A program made the position numbers and the translations under genes. From Maccoyibacter sp900556645 (GTDB lineage: Bacteria; Bacillota; Clostridia; Lachnospirales; Lachnospiraceae), in contig CATWDJ010000001.1 in the NCBI GenBank assembly GCA_958349535.1, forward strand, positions 62,001-126,000: DNA of 64,000 bases, in the 5' to 3' direction. Of the stretch, positions 34,336 through 42,701 are shown one piece after another. The notes under the pieces were generated by a model. That model made no database searches. It worked only from the letters and a program-made list of their open reading frames with translations, and was not told the DNA's origin. Numbering within the stretch: position 1 is the first letter of the stretch; every line of letters starts with the position of its first letter.

Positions 34336-35385
34336 TTAATCTTTACGAAGATGTACATATTTAGCTGCTTTTCTGCGGCGTTCATCTTCCAGAGCAGCAT
34401 AATGTTTCTTGGTGGTGTTTACATCCTTATGTCCTAAAACGTCAGCCACCAGATAGATGTCTCCTGTCTCCCGATAGAGATTGGTGCCATAGGTGCTGCG
34501 AAGCTTGTGGGGAGTAATGTTTTTCAGATTCGTTACCAGTTTTGCGTATTTTTTTACAAGGTTTTCTACAGAACGGACAGAAAGCCGTTTGTTTTGCAGG
34601 GAAAGAAACAGCGCGTTGGTGTGTCCTTCGCAGGCAATGGTATGTTCCCGCTCCTTCATGTAATCCATTAAAGCATCACGAACCTCGTCTCCGAAGTAAA
34701 CAACAACCTCTTGACCACCTTTACGGTGGATTTTGATACCGTTGTTCTTGAAATCTACATCATCTATATCCAATCCTACACATTCAGAAACACGGATTCC
34801 GGTTCCCAGCATTAGGGTTAGGATGGCTAAATCCCGAACCTTTGTCTTTTCGTGAAATGCTTGTTGGCGTTTCGTCAGTTTTTCGCCGGATTCCACTTCA
34901 TCCAAAAGAATAGCCACCTCATCTACATCCAGCCGTACAATGTTTTTTTCGTGAAGCTTCGGTATTTTTACGATAGAAGCGGGATTCTGCTGTATCAACT
35001 GGTTGCGGTAGAAGTAGTTATAAAAACTCTTTAAGGAAGAAAGTTTCCGCTTTAAGCTGCTTTCGTCATTGGAGTGTTCAACGCCATCCTTTACATAGTA
35101 CTTTAAGTACATCAGGTATTCTTCAATATCCATAGGAGTAATTTCGTCTAACATTTCCAGCGGAAAGTCTTGAATCTCCAATTTTGCATATACCGGATTG
35201 GTGTCATGAAGATAGGTAAAGAAAATACCTAGGTCATAGGCATAGGCAATCCTTGTCCGGGAAGCAGTCGTGGACTCAATTCCGATAAAAAACTGACGGC
35301 AGAAACGTGGCAATTCAGCCATTAGTTCCCGCAGATGCAGCTCATTTTTATTATTTACTTTCTCGTGATAAGCCTTTTCTTTCAT
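34336..35385 (-). CDS. Tyrosine recombinase (XerC/D-like)
   Basis: 349 residues. An SAM-like N-terminal core-binding domain (about 25-135) is followed by the catalytic domain with all residues: R198 (GTGIRVSE), K222 (HRKGGQE), H293 and R296 (TPHKLRST), H319 (VLGHK) and the nucleophile Y329 (KKHYAAL). It is longer than XerC/XerD (about 300), with an N-terminal extension and an insertion near 165-180. No attachment sites, excisionase or phage genes are nearby, and it overlaps ttcA by 35 bases, so it looks like a resident chromosomal gene rather than part of a mobile element. Ribosome site AAAGGAGG. Confidence 0.87.
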   Translation of the reverse strand: MKEKAYHEKVNNKNELHLRELMAELPRFCRQFFIGIESTTASRTRIAYAYDLGIFFTYLHDTNPVYAKLEIQDFPLEMLDEITPMDIEEYLMYLKYYVKDGVEHSNDESSLKRKLSSLKSFYNYFYRNQLIQQNPASIVKIPKLHEKNIVRLDVDEVAILLDEVESGEKLTKRQQAFHEKTKVRDLAILTLMLGTGIRVSECVGLDIDDVDFKNNGIKIHRKGGQEVVVYFGDEVRDALMDYMKEREHTIACEGHTNALFLSLQNKRLSVRSVENLVKKYAKLVTNLKNITPHKLRSTYGTNLYRETGDIYLVADVLGHKDVNTTKKHYAALEDERRRKAAKYVHLRKD

Positions 35386-36112
35386 GTGGCTCCTCCTTTA
35401 TTGGCCAGCCGGGAATATTACCGTTTACTATGGCACGAAACATCCGGTCTTTGGCACCGGGATGATCCAAATTCAACTGTCTCAGAAGATTTTTTGCATA
35501 TTCCCGTTTGGTAGCACCGTCTGCCGGGCATGGATTTTTAGCAGTAGGAAGGTTGTATTTGTTTTTAAACCCGATGACATCCACCTCCGGCACATACATC
35601 AGAGGGCGGATAACTGTTAAATCCATACGGTCTAAATAGGTACGTGGAGAAAATGAGTGGAAACGCCCCTCAAAAATCAAAGACAAAAGCATGGTTTCAA
35701 TGATGTCATCCCGGTGATGGGCATAGGCTACCTTGTTACATCCCAGTTTTTTGATTGCTTCATTGAAAGCTCCTTTTCGCATCTTGGCACAGAGTGCACA
35801 GGGATTGCTTTCTTTGCGAACGTCAAAAATAATTTCTCCGATATCAGTTTTTACCACATGATAGGGAACTTCTAACTCTTTGCAAAGTGCTTCCACTCCA
35901 CTTAAATCAAATCCTTCAAAGCCCAAGTCCACAGTTACCGCAACGATATCGAATTTACGGGGATAAAAACGTTGTAAGCCTTTTAGGGCATATAATAAAG
36001 TCAGACTGTCTTTTCCGCCGGAAATTCCAATGGCAATCTTATCACCATCCTCAATCATCCGATAGTCATCCACAGCCTTTCTGGTATAGCTTAATAATTG
36101 TTGTAGTTTCAT
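35351..36112 (-). CDS. TtcA-family tRNA thiolase (PP-loop ATPase)
   Basis: 253 residues. The PP-loop SGGKDS (31-36) activates tRNA with ATP; C105 and C108 in NPCALCAKMRKG plus a later cysteine in NPCPADGATKRE fit the TtcA-type cluster-binding and catalytic pattern. TtcA puts sulfur on cytidine-32 of tRNA; related TtuA-like enzymes act on other positions, so the exact target is uncertain. It is the first gene of a pair with the recombinase. GGAGG stands upstream of the ATG at 36112. Confidence 0.85.
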   Translation of the reverse strand: MKLQQLLSYTRKAVDDYRMIEDGDKIAIGISGGKDSLTLLYALKGLQRFYPRKFDIVAVTVDLGFEGFDLSGVEALCKELEVPYHVVKTDIGEIIFDVRKESNPCALCAKMRKGAFNEAIKKLGCNKVAYAHHRDDIIETMLLSLIFEGRFHSFSPRTYLDRMDLTVIRPLMYVPEVDVIGFKNKYNLPTAKNPCPADGATKREYAKNLLRQLNLDHPGAKDRMFRAIVNGNIPGWPIKEEPHERKGLSRESK

Positions 36113-36231
36113 ATTTGCCTCCTAAAAAATCTAGTGACATTATACTATAAGTCAAGTATAATTTCTATGCAAAGAATGAAAATCAAGGGTTAACTTAACT
36201 TTCAATTCCAAAAAAGAAAAGGAGAATAAAG

Positions 36232-36681
36232 ATGAAATTTTTAGTGCAACGGGTAAAAGAAGCTTCCGTAACAGTAGAAGAGAAGGTTACAGGAAAAATA
36301 AACAAGGGATTTTTGGTTTTGATAGGAGTTTGTAATAAGGATACAGAAGAGGTTGCAGATAAGATGCTAAAGAAGCTGTTGGGACTGCGGATTTTTGAGG
36401 ATGAGAACGGAAAGACCAATCTGTCATTAGCAGATGTGGAGGGAGAACTGCTGCTGGTGTCTCAATTCACCTTGTATGCGGACTGCAAAAAAGGAAACCG
36501 TCCGTCCTTTATCAAAGCTGGAAAGCCGGAACATGCCAATCGACTTTACGAATACATCATTGCAAAGGCGAAGGAGACAGTTCCCACGGTGGAGACCGGA
36601 ATCTTTGGTGCGGATATGAGGGTTTCCTTAGTAAACGATGGTCCTTTTACCGTCATATTAGATTCTGTGGAATTATTTTAA
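36232..36681 (+). CDS. dtd: D-aminoacyl-tRNA deacylase
   Basis: 149 residues, usual length. It removes D-amino acids wrongly attached to tRNA. Signatures: the N-terminal VQRVKEASVTVE, the catalytic-site LLVSQFTLYADCKKGNRPSF region (about 76-95) and the C-terminal NDGPFTVILDS (about 134-144), where the family's Gly-Pro motif sits (here GP). AAAAGGAG precedes the ATG. Its stop TAA overlaps the converging tyrA stop at TTAA (36678-36681), so no terminator separates them. Confidence 0.93.
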   Translation: MKFLVQRVKEASVTVEEKVTGKINKGFLVLIGVCNKDTEEVADKMLKKLLGLRIFEDENGKTNLSLADVEGELLLVSQFTLYADCKKGNRPSFIKAGKPEHANRLYEYIIAKAKETVPTVETGIFGADMRVSLVNDGPFTVILDSVELF

Positions 36682-37775
36682 CGCTGATAAATTTGATAGT
36701 GATTGTCCTTTAAAAGTTTTCTGGCATTCTCCAAAGAAGCCTCATCATAAAATTCTATTTGTAAGGCACCTTCCTCAAATTCACGGTTGTGAAGAATTCC
36801 GATATTTTTAATGCTGATATTATGGCTTGCCATAATGGTGGCAATGGTGGCAATGGCACCGGTTTCGTCACGCAAATCGCAGTAGATGACATAGGATTTA
36901 TTCAATGGACCGTGTATCGGTGTGTTAATAGAGTCACGATAATCCTTTGCCTCTTCAAAAAAGGAAAAAATCTGCTGCTCATCGGAAACCGAAATACTTT
37001 TGCGGATATGTTCCATGGAAGACATATAGGTATCCAGCAGCTTTAAAATCTGTGTCTTATTGGAAAGACAAATCTGCTGCCACATCACAGGGGAAGAGGA
37101 AGCAATTCTGGTAATGTCTTTGAAGCCGCCGGCAGCAATGGTTCGCATGGTTTCCTCTTCGTCATCTAAATGTTTTACCAAATGAACCAGACTGGAAGCT
37201 ACGATATGAGGCAGATGGCTGATGGAAGCCGTTGCAAAATCGTGTTTGCTGTAATCCATAACCAGAGGGATGGCCCCCATGGAACGCACCACGGCTTCCA
37301 ATTCTTCTACTTTTTCCACCGGAGCTTTTTCGCTGGGGGTAATCACATAATAGGCATTTTCCAAAAGCAAATCACTGGCATTGGAAAAGCCGGTCTTTTC
37401 GGACCCACACATAGGGTGACCGCCGATAAAATGTTCTTCCATATCCAGAGAGGTAACCGCCTCGTGGATGTCGGATTTCACACTTCCCACATCGGTAATC
37501 ATGCAGGAAGACTGAATCAAAGGTTTTAATTCCTTTAAATATTCAATATTTTTCTGTACCGGAGTACACAAAAATATGTAATCACAGTCAGCAAAATCGG
37601 TAAGAGGAAGAAGGGTATCGTTGGAGATAACCCCAGAATGATAAGCTTCCTCGATGGTTTCGCTGTGTCCGGCAGTGGCAATCAAGGTGACCGACGGATA
37701 GATTTTTTTTATGGTTTTTGCGATAGAACCGCCAATCAGACCAAGTCCGATAAATCCGATTTTATGAAGCTGCAT
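36678..37775 (-). CDS. tyrA: Prephenate dehydrogenase with ACT domain
   Basis: 365 residues. The NAD-binding start IGFIGLGLIGGSIAKTI (about 6-22) and the catalytic-site segment GGHPMCGSEKTGF (about 118-130) identify TyrA, which oxidises prephenate to hydroxyphenylpyruvate for tyrosine. The C-terminal 70 residues form an ACT domain (YCDLRDETGAIATIATIMASHNISIKN, in parts), probably the tyrosine feedback site. Its start touches the stop of aroF (shared base 37775), so the two are coupled and work in the same pathway. Confidence 0.93.
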   Translation of the reverse strand: MQLHKIGFIGLGLIGGSIAKTIKKIYPSVTLIATAGHSETIEEAYHSGVISNDTLLPLTDFADCDYIFLCTPVQKNIEYLKELKPLIQSSCMITDVGSVKSDIHEAVTSLDMEEHFIGGHPMCGSEKTGFSNASDLLLENAYYVITPSEKAPVEKVEELEAVVRSMGAIPLVMDYSKHDFATASISHLPHIVASSLVHLVKHLDDEEETMRTIAAGGFKDITRIASSSPVMWQQICLSNKTQILKLLDTYMSSMEHIRKSISVSDEQQIFSFFEEAKDYRDSINTPIHGPLNKSYVIYCDLRDETGAIATIATIMASHNISIKNIGILHNREFEEGALQIEFYDEASLENARKLLKDNHYQIYQR

Positions 37776-38788
37776 TAAAGTGTCCTCCCGGAAAGAGCAA
37801 TGTATGGTTTCAAACTCTGCATCACAGAATCAAATTGCTGGAAATTTAAAGACTGCGGTCCATCGGAAAGAGCATGGGCAGGGTCATTGTGTACTTCAAT
37901 CATAAGACCGTCTGCACCGCAGGCAATGGCAGCCTTAGCTAAAGGTTCCACATAATCCCGTACTCCGGTGGCGTGACTTGGGTCTACGATAACCGGAAGA
38001 TGGGTCTTTTCTTTTAAAACACAGACAGCACTTAAATCCAGCGTGTTTCTGGTGGCTGTTTCAAAGGTACGGATACCCCGCTCACAGAGAGCTACTTTGG
38101 AATTGCCGGCTGCCATGATGTATTCCGCAGCATTCAGCCATTCGTCGATGGTAGCGGCAAGACCGCGTTTTAAAAGAACCGGCATACCGGTACGGCCAAC
38201 TTCTTTTAAAAGTTCAAAGTTCTGCATATTTCTGGCACCAACCTGTAACATAGAAACATAACACTCCGCAGATTCTACGGCGTGGGCACTGGTGACTTCG
38301 CAGATAGTGGCAAGACCGGTTTCCTGAGAAGCTGTCTGCATATATTTCAAGCCCTCAACCTCTAATCCTTGGAAGGAGTATGGAGAGGTACGGGGTTTGT
38401 AGGCACCGCCTCTTAAAATAGTGGCACCGGATTTTTTTACGGCACGGGCAATGGACAGAAGCTGTTCTTCCGTCTCTACGGCACAAGGACCGGACATGAT
38501 GGTAACGTTATTCGGTCCGATGAAGGTATTCCCCACGGAAAATGACATCGGTTCCGGGTGGAATTTTCGGTTGGAAAGCTTATAGCTTTCGGTAATCGGG
38601 ACAATTTTTTCTACCATTGGATTGTTACTGATGGCAGCGGTGTCCAGCTTAGATTTGTCTCCTACGACACCGATAATCAAAACTTCCTCGCCTTGAGAAA
38701 GGTGTGTTTTTAAGCCTTTTCCCTCTACTTGGGAAATAATGTTTTTCACAGATGTCTCATCTGCGTTATTTTTCATTACAATAATCAT
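37775..38788 (-). CDS. aroF: 3-Deoxy-7-phosphoheptulonate (DAHP) synthase
   Basis: 337 residues of the class I-beta type with an N-terminal ferredoxin-like regulatory domain (1-70) before the barrel. It condenses phosphoenolpyruvate and erythrose 4-phosphate, the first step of aromatic synthesis. GPCAVETEEQ (about 100-109), LRGGAYKPRTSPYSFQG (about 125-141) and VDPSHATG (about 268-275) are diagnostic. The N-terminal domain resembles the one through which Thermotoga DAHP synthase is inhibited by tyrosine or phenylalanine. Followed at once by tyrA. No chorismate mutase fusion is visible. Confidence 0.93.
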   Translation of the reverse strand: MIIVMKNNADETSVKNIISQVEGKGLKTHLSQGEEVLIIGVVGDKSKLDTAAISNNPMVEKIVPITESYKLSNRKFHPEPMSFSVGNTFIGPNNVTIMSGPCAVETEEQLLSIARAVKKSGATILRGGAYKPRTSPYSFQGLEVEGLKYMQTASQETGLATICEVTSAHAVESAECYVSMLQVGARNMQNFELLKEVGRTGMPVLLKRGLAATIDEWLNAAEYIMAAGNSKVALCERGIRTFETATRNTLDLSAVCVLKEKTHLPVIVDPSHATGVRDYVEPLAKAAIACGADGLMIEVHNDPAHALSDGPQSLNFQQFDSVMQSLKPYIALSGRTL

Positions 38789-39005
38789 TTTTTTGCCTCT
38801 TTCTAACTAATGAAATTTATTTATTTTATCATACTATGTTTGAAATAAAAATGCAACACACCAACGCGTCAAAGTGCTAAAATGCAAATTTTTCTGATTC
38901 TAATTTGTCGGAAAAACAGTAAAAACTGAATATTTGGGAAAAATAATAAAAATCTGACATTATACACAATTTGCAAAAATATATTATGAATATTAAATAA
39001 AATAC

Positions 39006-39070
39006 TTGAGAATAATCAGAAAATTTTGTAGAATATACATAAGGTGATTTTTGTTACCAATTCTTATGTA
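39006..39070 (+). promoter_or_regulatory. Promoter and start-site inverted repeat of the EF-G-like gene
   Basis: TTGAGA (39006-39011), 17 bases, TAGAAT (39029-39034). TACATAAG (39036-39043) is repeated inverted as CTTATGTA (39063-39070), with GGT/ACC pairing inside. Because the left arm spans the likely transcription start, a protein site is as likely as an RNA hairpin. The remaining part of the 299-base gap is AT-rich with nothing else recognised. Confidence 0.5.
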
Positions 39071-39087
39071 AAAGGGAGGATTTTTAT

Positions 39088-41175
39088 ATGAACGTTTACA
39101 CAACTGACAAGATTCGGAACGTAGTTCTCTTAGGCCATGGAGGGGCGGGCAAAACGTCTCTGGTGGAGGCAATGGCGTACTTATCGGGTATGACAAACCG
39201 CATGGGCAAAATCAGTGATGGAAATACCATCAGCGATTACGACAAAGAAGAAACAAAACGTCTCTTTTCTATTAACACGTCGATGATACCAATCCCTTGG
39301 GAGGATGTAAAAATCAATATACTGGATACACCGGGATATTTTGATTTCGTAGGAGAGGTGGAGGAAGCCGTCAGCGTAGCGGACGCTGCCATTATCGTGG
39401 TTTCCGGTAAAAACGGAATTGAAGTAGGTACAAAACGGGCATGGGAAATCTGTGAAAAATATAAATTACCAAGAATGGTTTTCGTGACGGATATGGATAT
39501 TGACAATGCCAGCTACCGTCAGGTGGTAGAGGACTTGCAGGAACTTTATGGTAAGAAGATAGCACCATTTCATCTGCCTATCCGTGAAAACGGAGAGTTT
39601 GTGGGATATGTCAACGTTTTACAGCAGAGAGCAAAACGTTGGACGGAGAAAGGTGATGTGGAGAAGACTGAGGTTCCGGAATATTCCAAAGAAAATCTCA
39701 GCATTTGCAGAGAAGCATTGATGGAGGCTGTGGCAGAGACCAGCGAAGAATTTATGGATCGCTATTTTAACGGAGATGAATTTTCCGAAGATGAAATTCG
39801 TCAGGCACTGCGTGTAAATGTGGCAGAAGGAAGCATTGTTCCGGTGCTGATGGGCTCTAATATTTTAGCCAGAGGAATGTATACTCTGATGGTAGATATC
39901 GTAAAATATTTACCAAGCCCGGAAAAAAGGGAGTGTACGGGAATCAATGCGAAAACCAATGAAGTTTATCCGGCAAATTATGATTTTGCAAAACCAAAAT
40001 CAGCATATGTATTTAAAACCATTGTGGATCCGTTCATAGGAAAATATTCATTGATAAAAGTAAATTCCGGTGTTATCAAACCGGATGATGTGCTGTTTAA
40101 TCAGCATAAAGATGTGGAAGAAAAGATTGGAAAACTCTATGTAATGCGTGGAAATAAGGCAGAAGAAGTGGCAGAGCTTCATGCCGGAGATATCGGAGCA
40201 TTGGCAAAACTTTCCAAAGTAACCACAACCGATACTTTATCCACGAAAGCAAATCCGATTCTGTATATTCGGACCCAAACCTCCACACCATATACTTGCA
40301 TGAGATATAAAGCAAAGAATAAGGGAGATGAAGATAAGATTTCCCAGACTTTGCAGAAACTGATGCAGGAAGATTTGACGTTGAAGAATGTAAATGACAG
40401 TGAAAACGGACAGACGCTGCTCTATGGTATGGGAGACCTTCACTTAGAGGTTGTGGCAAGTAAGATGCTGGAGAAGTATAAAGTGGAGATTGAACTTTCC
40501 AGACCGAAGGTAGCTTTCCGCGAGACCATCCGTAAAAAATCAGATGTGGAATATAAATATAAGAAACAGTCTGGCGGACACGGACAGTATGGTCATGTCA
40601 AGATGACGTTTGAACCTTCCGGAGATTTAGAAAAACCATATGAATTTGAACAGATTGTTGTGGGCGGAGCAGTTCCGAAAAACTACTTCCCTGCTGTGGA
40701 AAAAGGATTGGCGGAATCCGTATTGAAGGGTCCGATGGCAGCTTATCCGGTAGTGGGTGTAAAAGCCGTATTGTACGATGGCTCCTATCATCCGGTAGAC
40801 TCATCTGAAATGGCATTTAAGACAGCCACCATTCAGGCATTTAAGAAAGGCTTCATGGAGGCTTCCCCGGTATTGTTAGAGCCGATTGCATCTCTGAAAG
40901 TAGTGGTACCGGATCAATATACCGGAGATATTATGGGAGATTTGAATAAGCGGCGAGGCAGAGTACTGGGAATGAATCCGGTGGACGGAGGAAAACAGGA
41001 AATCGTGGCAGATATTCCATATATGGAGCTTTATGGATATAACACAGATTTGAGAGCTATGACAGGAGGAAGTGGAGATTACTCTTATGAGTTTGCAAGA
41101 TACGAGCAGGCACCTTCTGACATACAGGAGAAAGAAATCCAGGAAAGAGCAGGAAAGGTAGAAAAAGCAGAGTAG
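39088..41175 (+). CDS. EF-G-like translational GTPase (paralogue)
   Basis: 695 residues with the domain order of elongation factor G: GTPase domain with GHGGAGKTS (17-24) and DTPG (80-83), then the domain II barrel (about 310-390) and the C-terminal domains including SGGHGQYGHVKM (domain IV, about 495) and the YGYNTDLRAMTGGSGDYSYEFARYE end. The guanine-specificity motif NKxD reads TDMD (134-137), and the protein lacks some insertions of true FusA, so it belongs to the EF-G2/FusA2-like group. Such paralogues may act in ribosome recycling or stress. It is not next to rpsL, rpsG or tuf. AGGGAGG site. Confidence 0.85.
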   Translation: MNVYTTDKIRNVVLLGHGGAGKTSLVEAMAYLSGMTNRMGKISDGNTISDYDKEETKRLFSINTSMIPIPWEDVKINILDTPGYFDFVGEVEEAVSVADAAIIVVSGKNGIEVGTKRAWEICEKYKLPRMVFVTDMDIDNASYRQVVEDLQELYGKKIAPFHLPIRENGEFVGYVNVLQQRAKRWTEKGDVEKTEVPEYSKENLSICREALMEAVAETSEEFMDRYFNGDEFSEDEIRQALRVNVAEGSIVPVLMGSNILARGMYTLMVDIVKYLPSPEKRECTGINAKTNEVYPANYDFAKPKSAYVFKTIVDPFIGKYSLIKVNSGVIKPDDVLFNQHKDVEEKIGKLYVMRGNKAEEVAELHAGDIGALAKLSKVTTTDTLSTKANPILYIRTQTSTPYTCMRYKAKNKGDEDKISQTLQKLMQEDLTLKNVNDSENGQTLLYGMGDLHLEVVASKMLEKYKVEIELSRPKVAFRETIRKKSDVEYKYKKQSGGHGQYGHVKMTFEPSGDLEKPYEFEQIVVGGAVPKNYFPAVEKGLAESVLKGPMAAYPVVGVKAVLYDGSYHPVDSSEMAFKTATIQAFKKGFMEASPVLLEPIASLKVVVPDQYTGDIMGDLNKRRGRVLGMNPVDGGKQEIVADIPYMELYGYNTDLRAMTGGSGDYSYEFARYEQAPSDIQEKEIQERAGKVEKAE

Positions 41176-41205
41176 GAGAAATGCCCGCCGGTATGGAGAG
41201 TATTT

Positions 41206-42501
41206 ATGAAATGGGGAAAAAGAGAGCTAATCGCATGGATGATGGTTTTCGTTTTCCTGTTAGAAGACCCTACCGTTGTTCGGGCATATGAATGGAGTGG
41301 GCACGCCCCTCAGATTTTGTATGAGGAAGAGCAGAAGGAAGAAGAAAAAAAGAGTGATTTGTTTGAATACCATATTACCTATGAGCTGAACGGTGGAATC
41401 AACTCCGATAAGAATGTGACCAGTTATCGCTACGGAGATTTGCCTATTATGCTGGAATCTGCAAAAAGAGTTGGTTACAATTTTGCAGGCTGGTATTCAG
41501 ACAGTCATTTCAGAAAAAAGGTTTTTTCCATCAGCAAAGACATGAGTGGGGATATAGTGCTCTACGCCAAATGGACGAAAAAGATTGACGATACGGTGAA
41601 CATTAACCGGTATTCCTATCATACAGATGCCAAGGTAAGCCGAAACAGCAAAACGCTGAAGGACTGTGAATATCAAGTACTGGAAAATGTCAGTATTCCG
41701 GGAATGCCTTCCACAAGGGAGGAGGATATGCGAAAGCAGCGGATTGTGGACGAAAACCAATGTCCTCAGGGGATTTGCCTGACAGAGGAATTTATTCTGG
41801 TTACGGCATATAGTGCAGACTGGGATGTGGTTGGGTCGCTCTATATGTTTGACCGCAAAACCGGAGAGTATATTGCAACGCTGGGAATGAAGAGAAACAG
41901 TCATTTGGGTGGGCTGACTTATGATGGGCGGAATGTCTGGATTTGTCATTCGGATAATTCCACTTTGGAACGGATATCCTACCGGATGCTTCAGACCATA
42001 GCCAAGAAAAAGCCCCAGAATTTCATTGATTGTTCTACTTCTATTGAGGCTTTTAAAGTACAGAACCGTCCTTCCTGCATTACCTATCATGATGGAAAGC
42101 TGTGGGTGGCAACGGAGAATGACCTGCTGAAATCCAAGGTAGTGGCATATTGTTTTGACGGAACAAGATTAAACAAGCTGGAGTCCTATACGATTCCCGC
42201 AAGAGTGCAGGGAATTGATTTTGGAAAGGACGGAAAAGTATATTTGAGTACGTCTTTGGGGCGGACGAAGTCTTCCTATTTACGCGTGTACGATTCCCTA
42301 AAGGCGATGGATGAAAAGCCGAACAAACCGATGAAAAAGGTGGAGATGCCACCCTGCTCGGAGGAACTGGAGATTCAAGGAGATTCGGTCTACGTACTTT
42401 TTGAGTCGGCAGGACAGAAATATTATGAGGGTACGGACGGAAAAGGAAGCAGTATTTCTCCTTTGGAGAAAATCATATCCATCCGATTGGATTCTATTTA
42501 A
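41206..42501 (+). CDS. Secreted protein with InlB-type repeat and beta-propeller-like region
   Basis: 431 residues. A signal peptide (about 1-27, ending VVRAYE) is followed by one complete InlB B-type repeat (about 55-124, starting ITYELNGG and ending GDIVLYAKWT with the AGWY core). Residues about 150-425 contain repeating strands such as GLTYDGRNVWICHSDN, SCITYHDGKLWVATEN and GIDFGKDGKVYLSTS, which look like blades of an NHL/SMP-30-type propeller. No LPXTG motif or wall-binding domain is visible. Function unknown; it may follow the EF-G-like gene by read-through, as only 30 bases separate them. Confidence 0.7.
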   Translation: MKWGKRELIAWMMVFVFLLEDPTVVRAYEWSGHAPQILYEEEQKEEEKKSDLFEYHITYELNGGINSDKNVTSYRYGDLPIMLESAKRVGYNFAGWYSDSHFRKKVFSISKDMSGDIVLYAKWTKKIDDTVNINRYSYHTDAKVSRNSKTLKDCEYQVLENVSIPGMPSTREEDMRKQRIVDENQCPQGICLTEEFILVTAYSADWDVVGSLYMFDRKTGEYIATLGMKRNSHLGGLTYDGRNVWICHSDNSTLERISYRMLQTIAKKKPQNFIDCSTSIEAFKVQNRPSCITYHDGKLWVATENDLLKSKVVAYCFDGTRLNKLESYTIPARVQGIDFGKDGKVYLSTSLGRTKSSYLRVYDSLKAMDEKPNKPMKKVEMPPCSEELEIQGDSVYVLFESAGQKYYEGTDGKGSSISPLEKIISIRLDSI

Positions 42502-42504
42502 ATA

Positions 42505-42545
42505 CTACCGCTTTATGGCAGAGCAGTCATAAGGCGGTAGTTTTT
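42505..42545 (+). terminator. Terminator after the secreted protein
   Basis: CTACCGCTTTATG (42505-42517) pairs with CATAAGGCGGTAG (42528-42540, one wobble) and five Ts follow. Confidence 0.85.
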
Positions 42546-42604
42546 GTGAGTTGTAGATTTTATCATCACTTGTAACAATATACTGTCCGAAAAGAACCAA
42601 AACC

Positions 42605-42679
42605 TTGACAAATGTACGGTCTGTGCTAAAATTTTATCTATATGAGCAAAAATAGAAAAAATAAGAAATCATATAGATA
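42605..42679 (+). promoter_or_regulatory. leuS promoter and 11-pair inverted repeat
   Basis: TTGACA (42605-42610), 16 bases, TAAAAT (42627-42632). TATCTATATGA (42635-42645) is exactly inverted at 42669-42679 across a 23-base loop made almost only of A. No T-box specifier or antiterminator consensus is present, unlike many Firmicutes leuS genes. Confidence 0.6.
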
Positions 42680-42701
42680 CGAAGTAGGAGGAAAGTAGAA
42701 A

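Noticed and set aside
34336..35385. Tyrosine recombinase as a phage or island integrase
   Set aside because: No att repeats, excisionase or cargo genes are seen and it is embedded in an overlapping operon with a tRNA-modification gene.
42545..42701. T-box riboswitch before leuS
   Set aside because: I found neither the conserved T-box bulge nor a terminator/antiterminator pair; only a simple inverted repeat is present.
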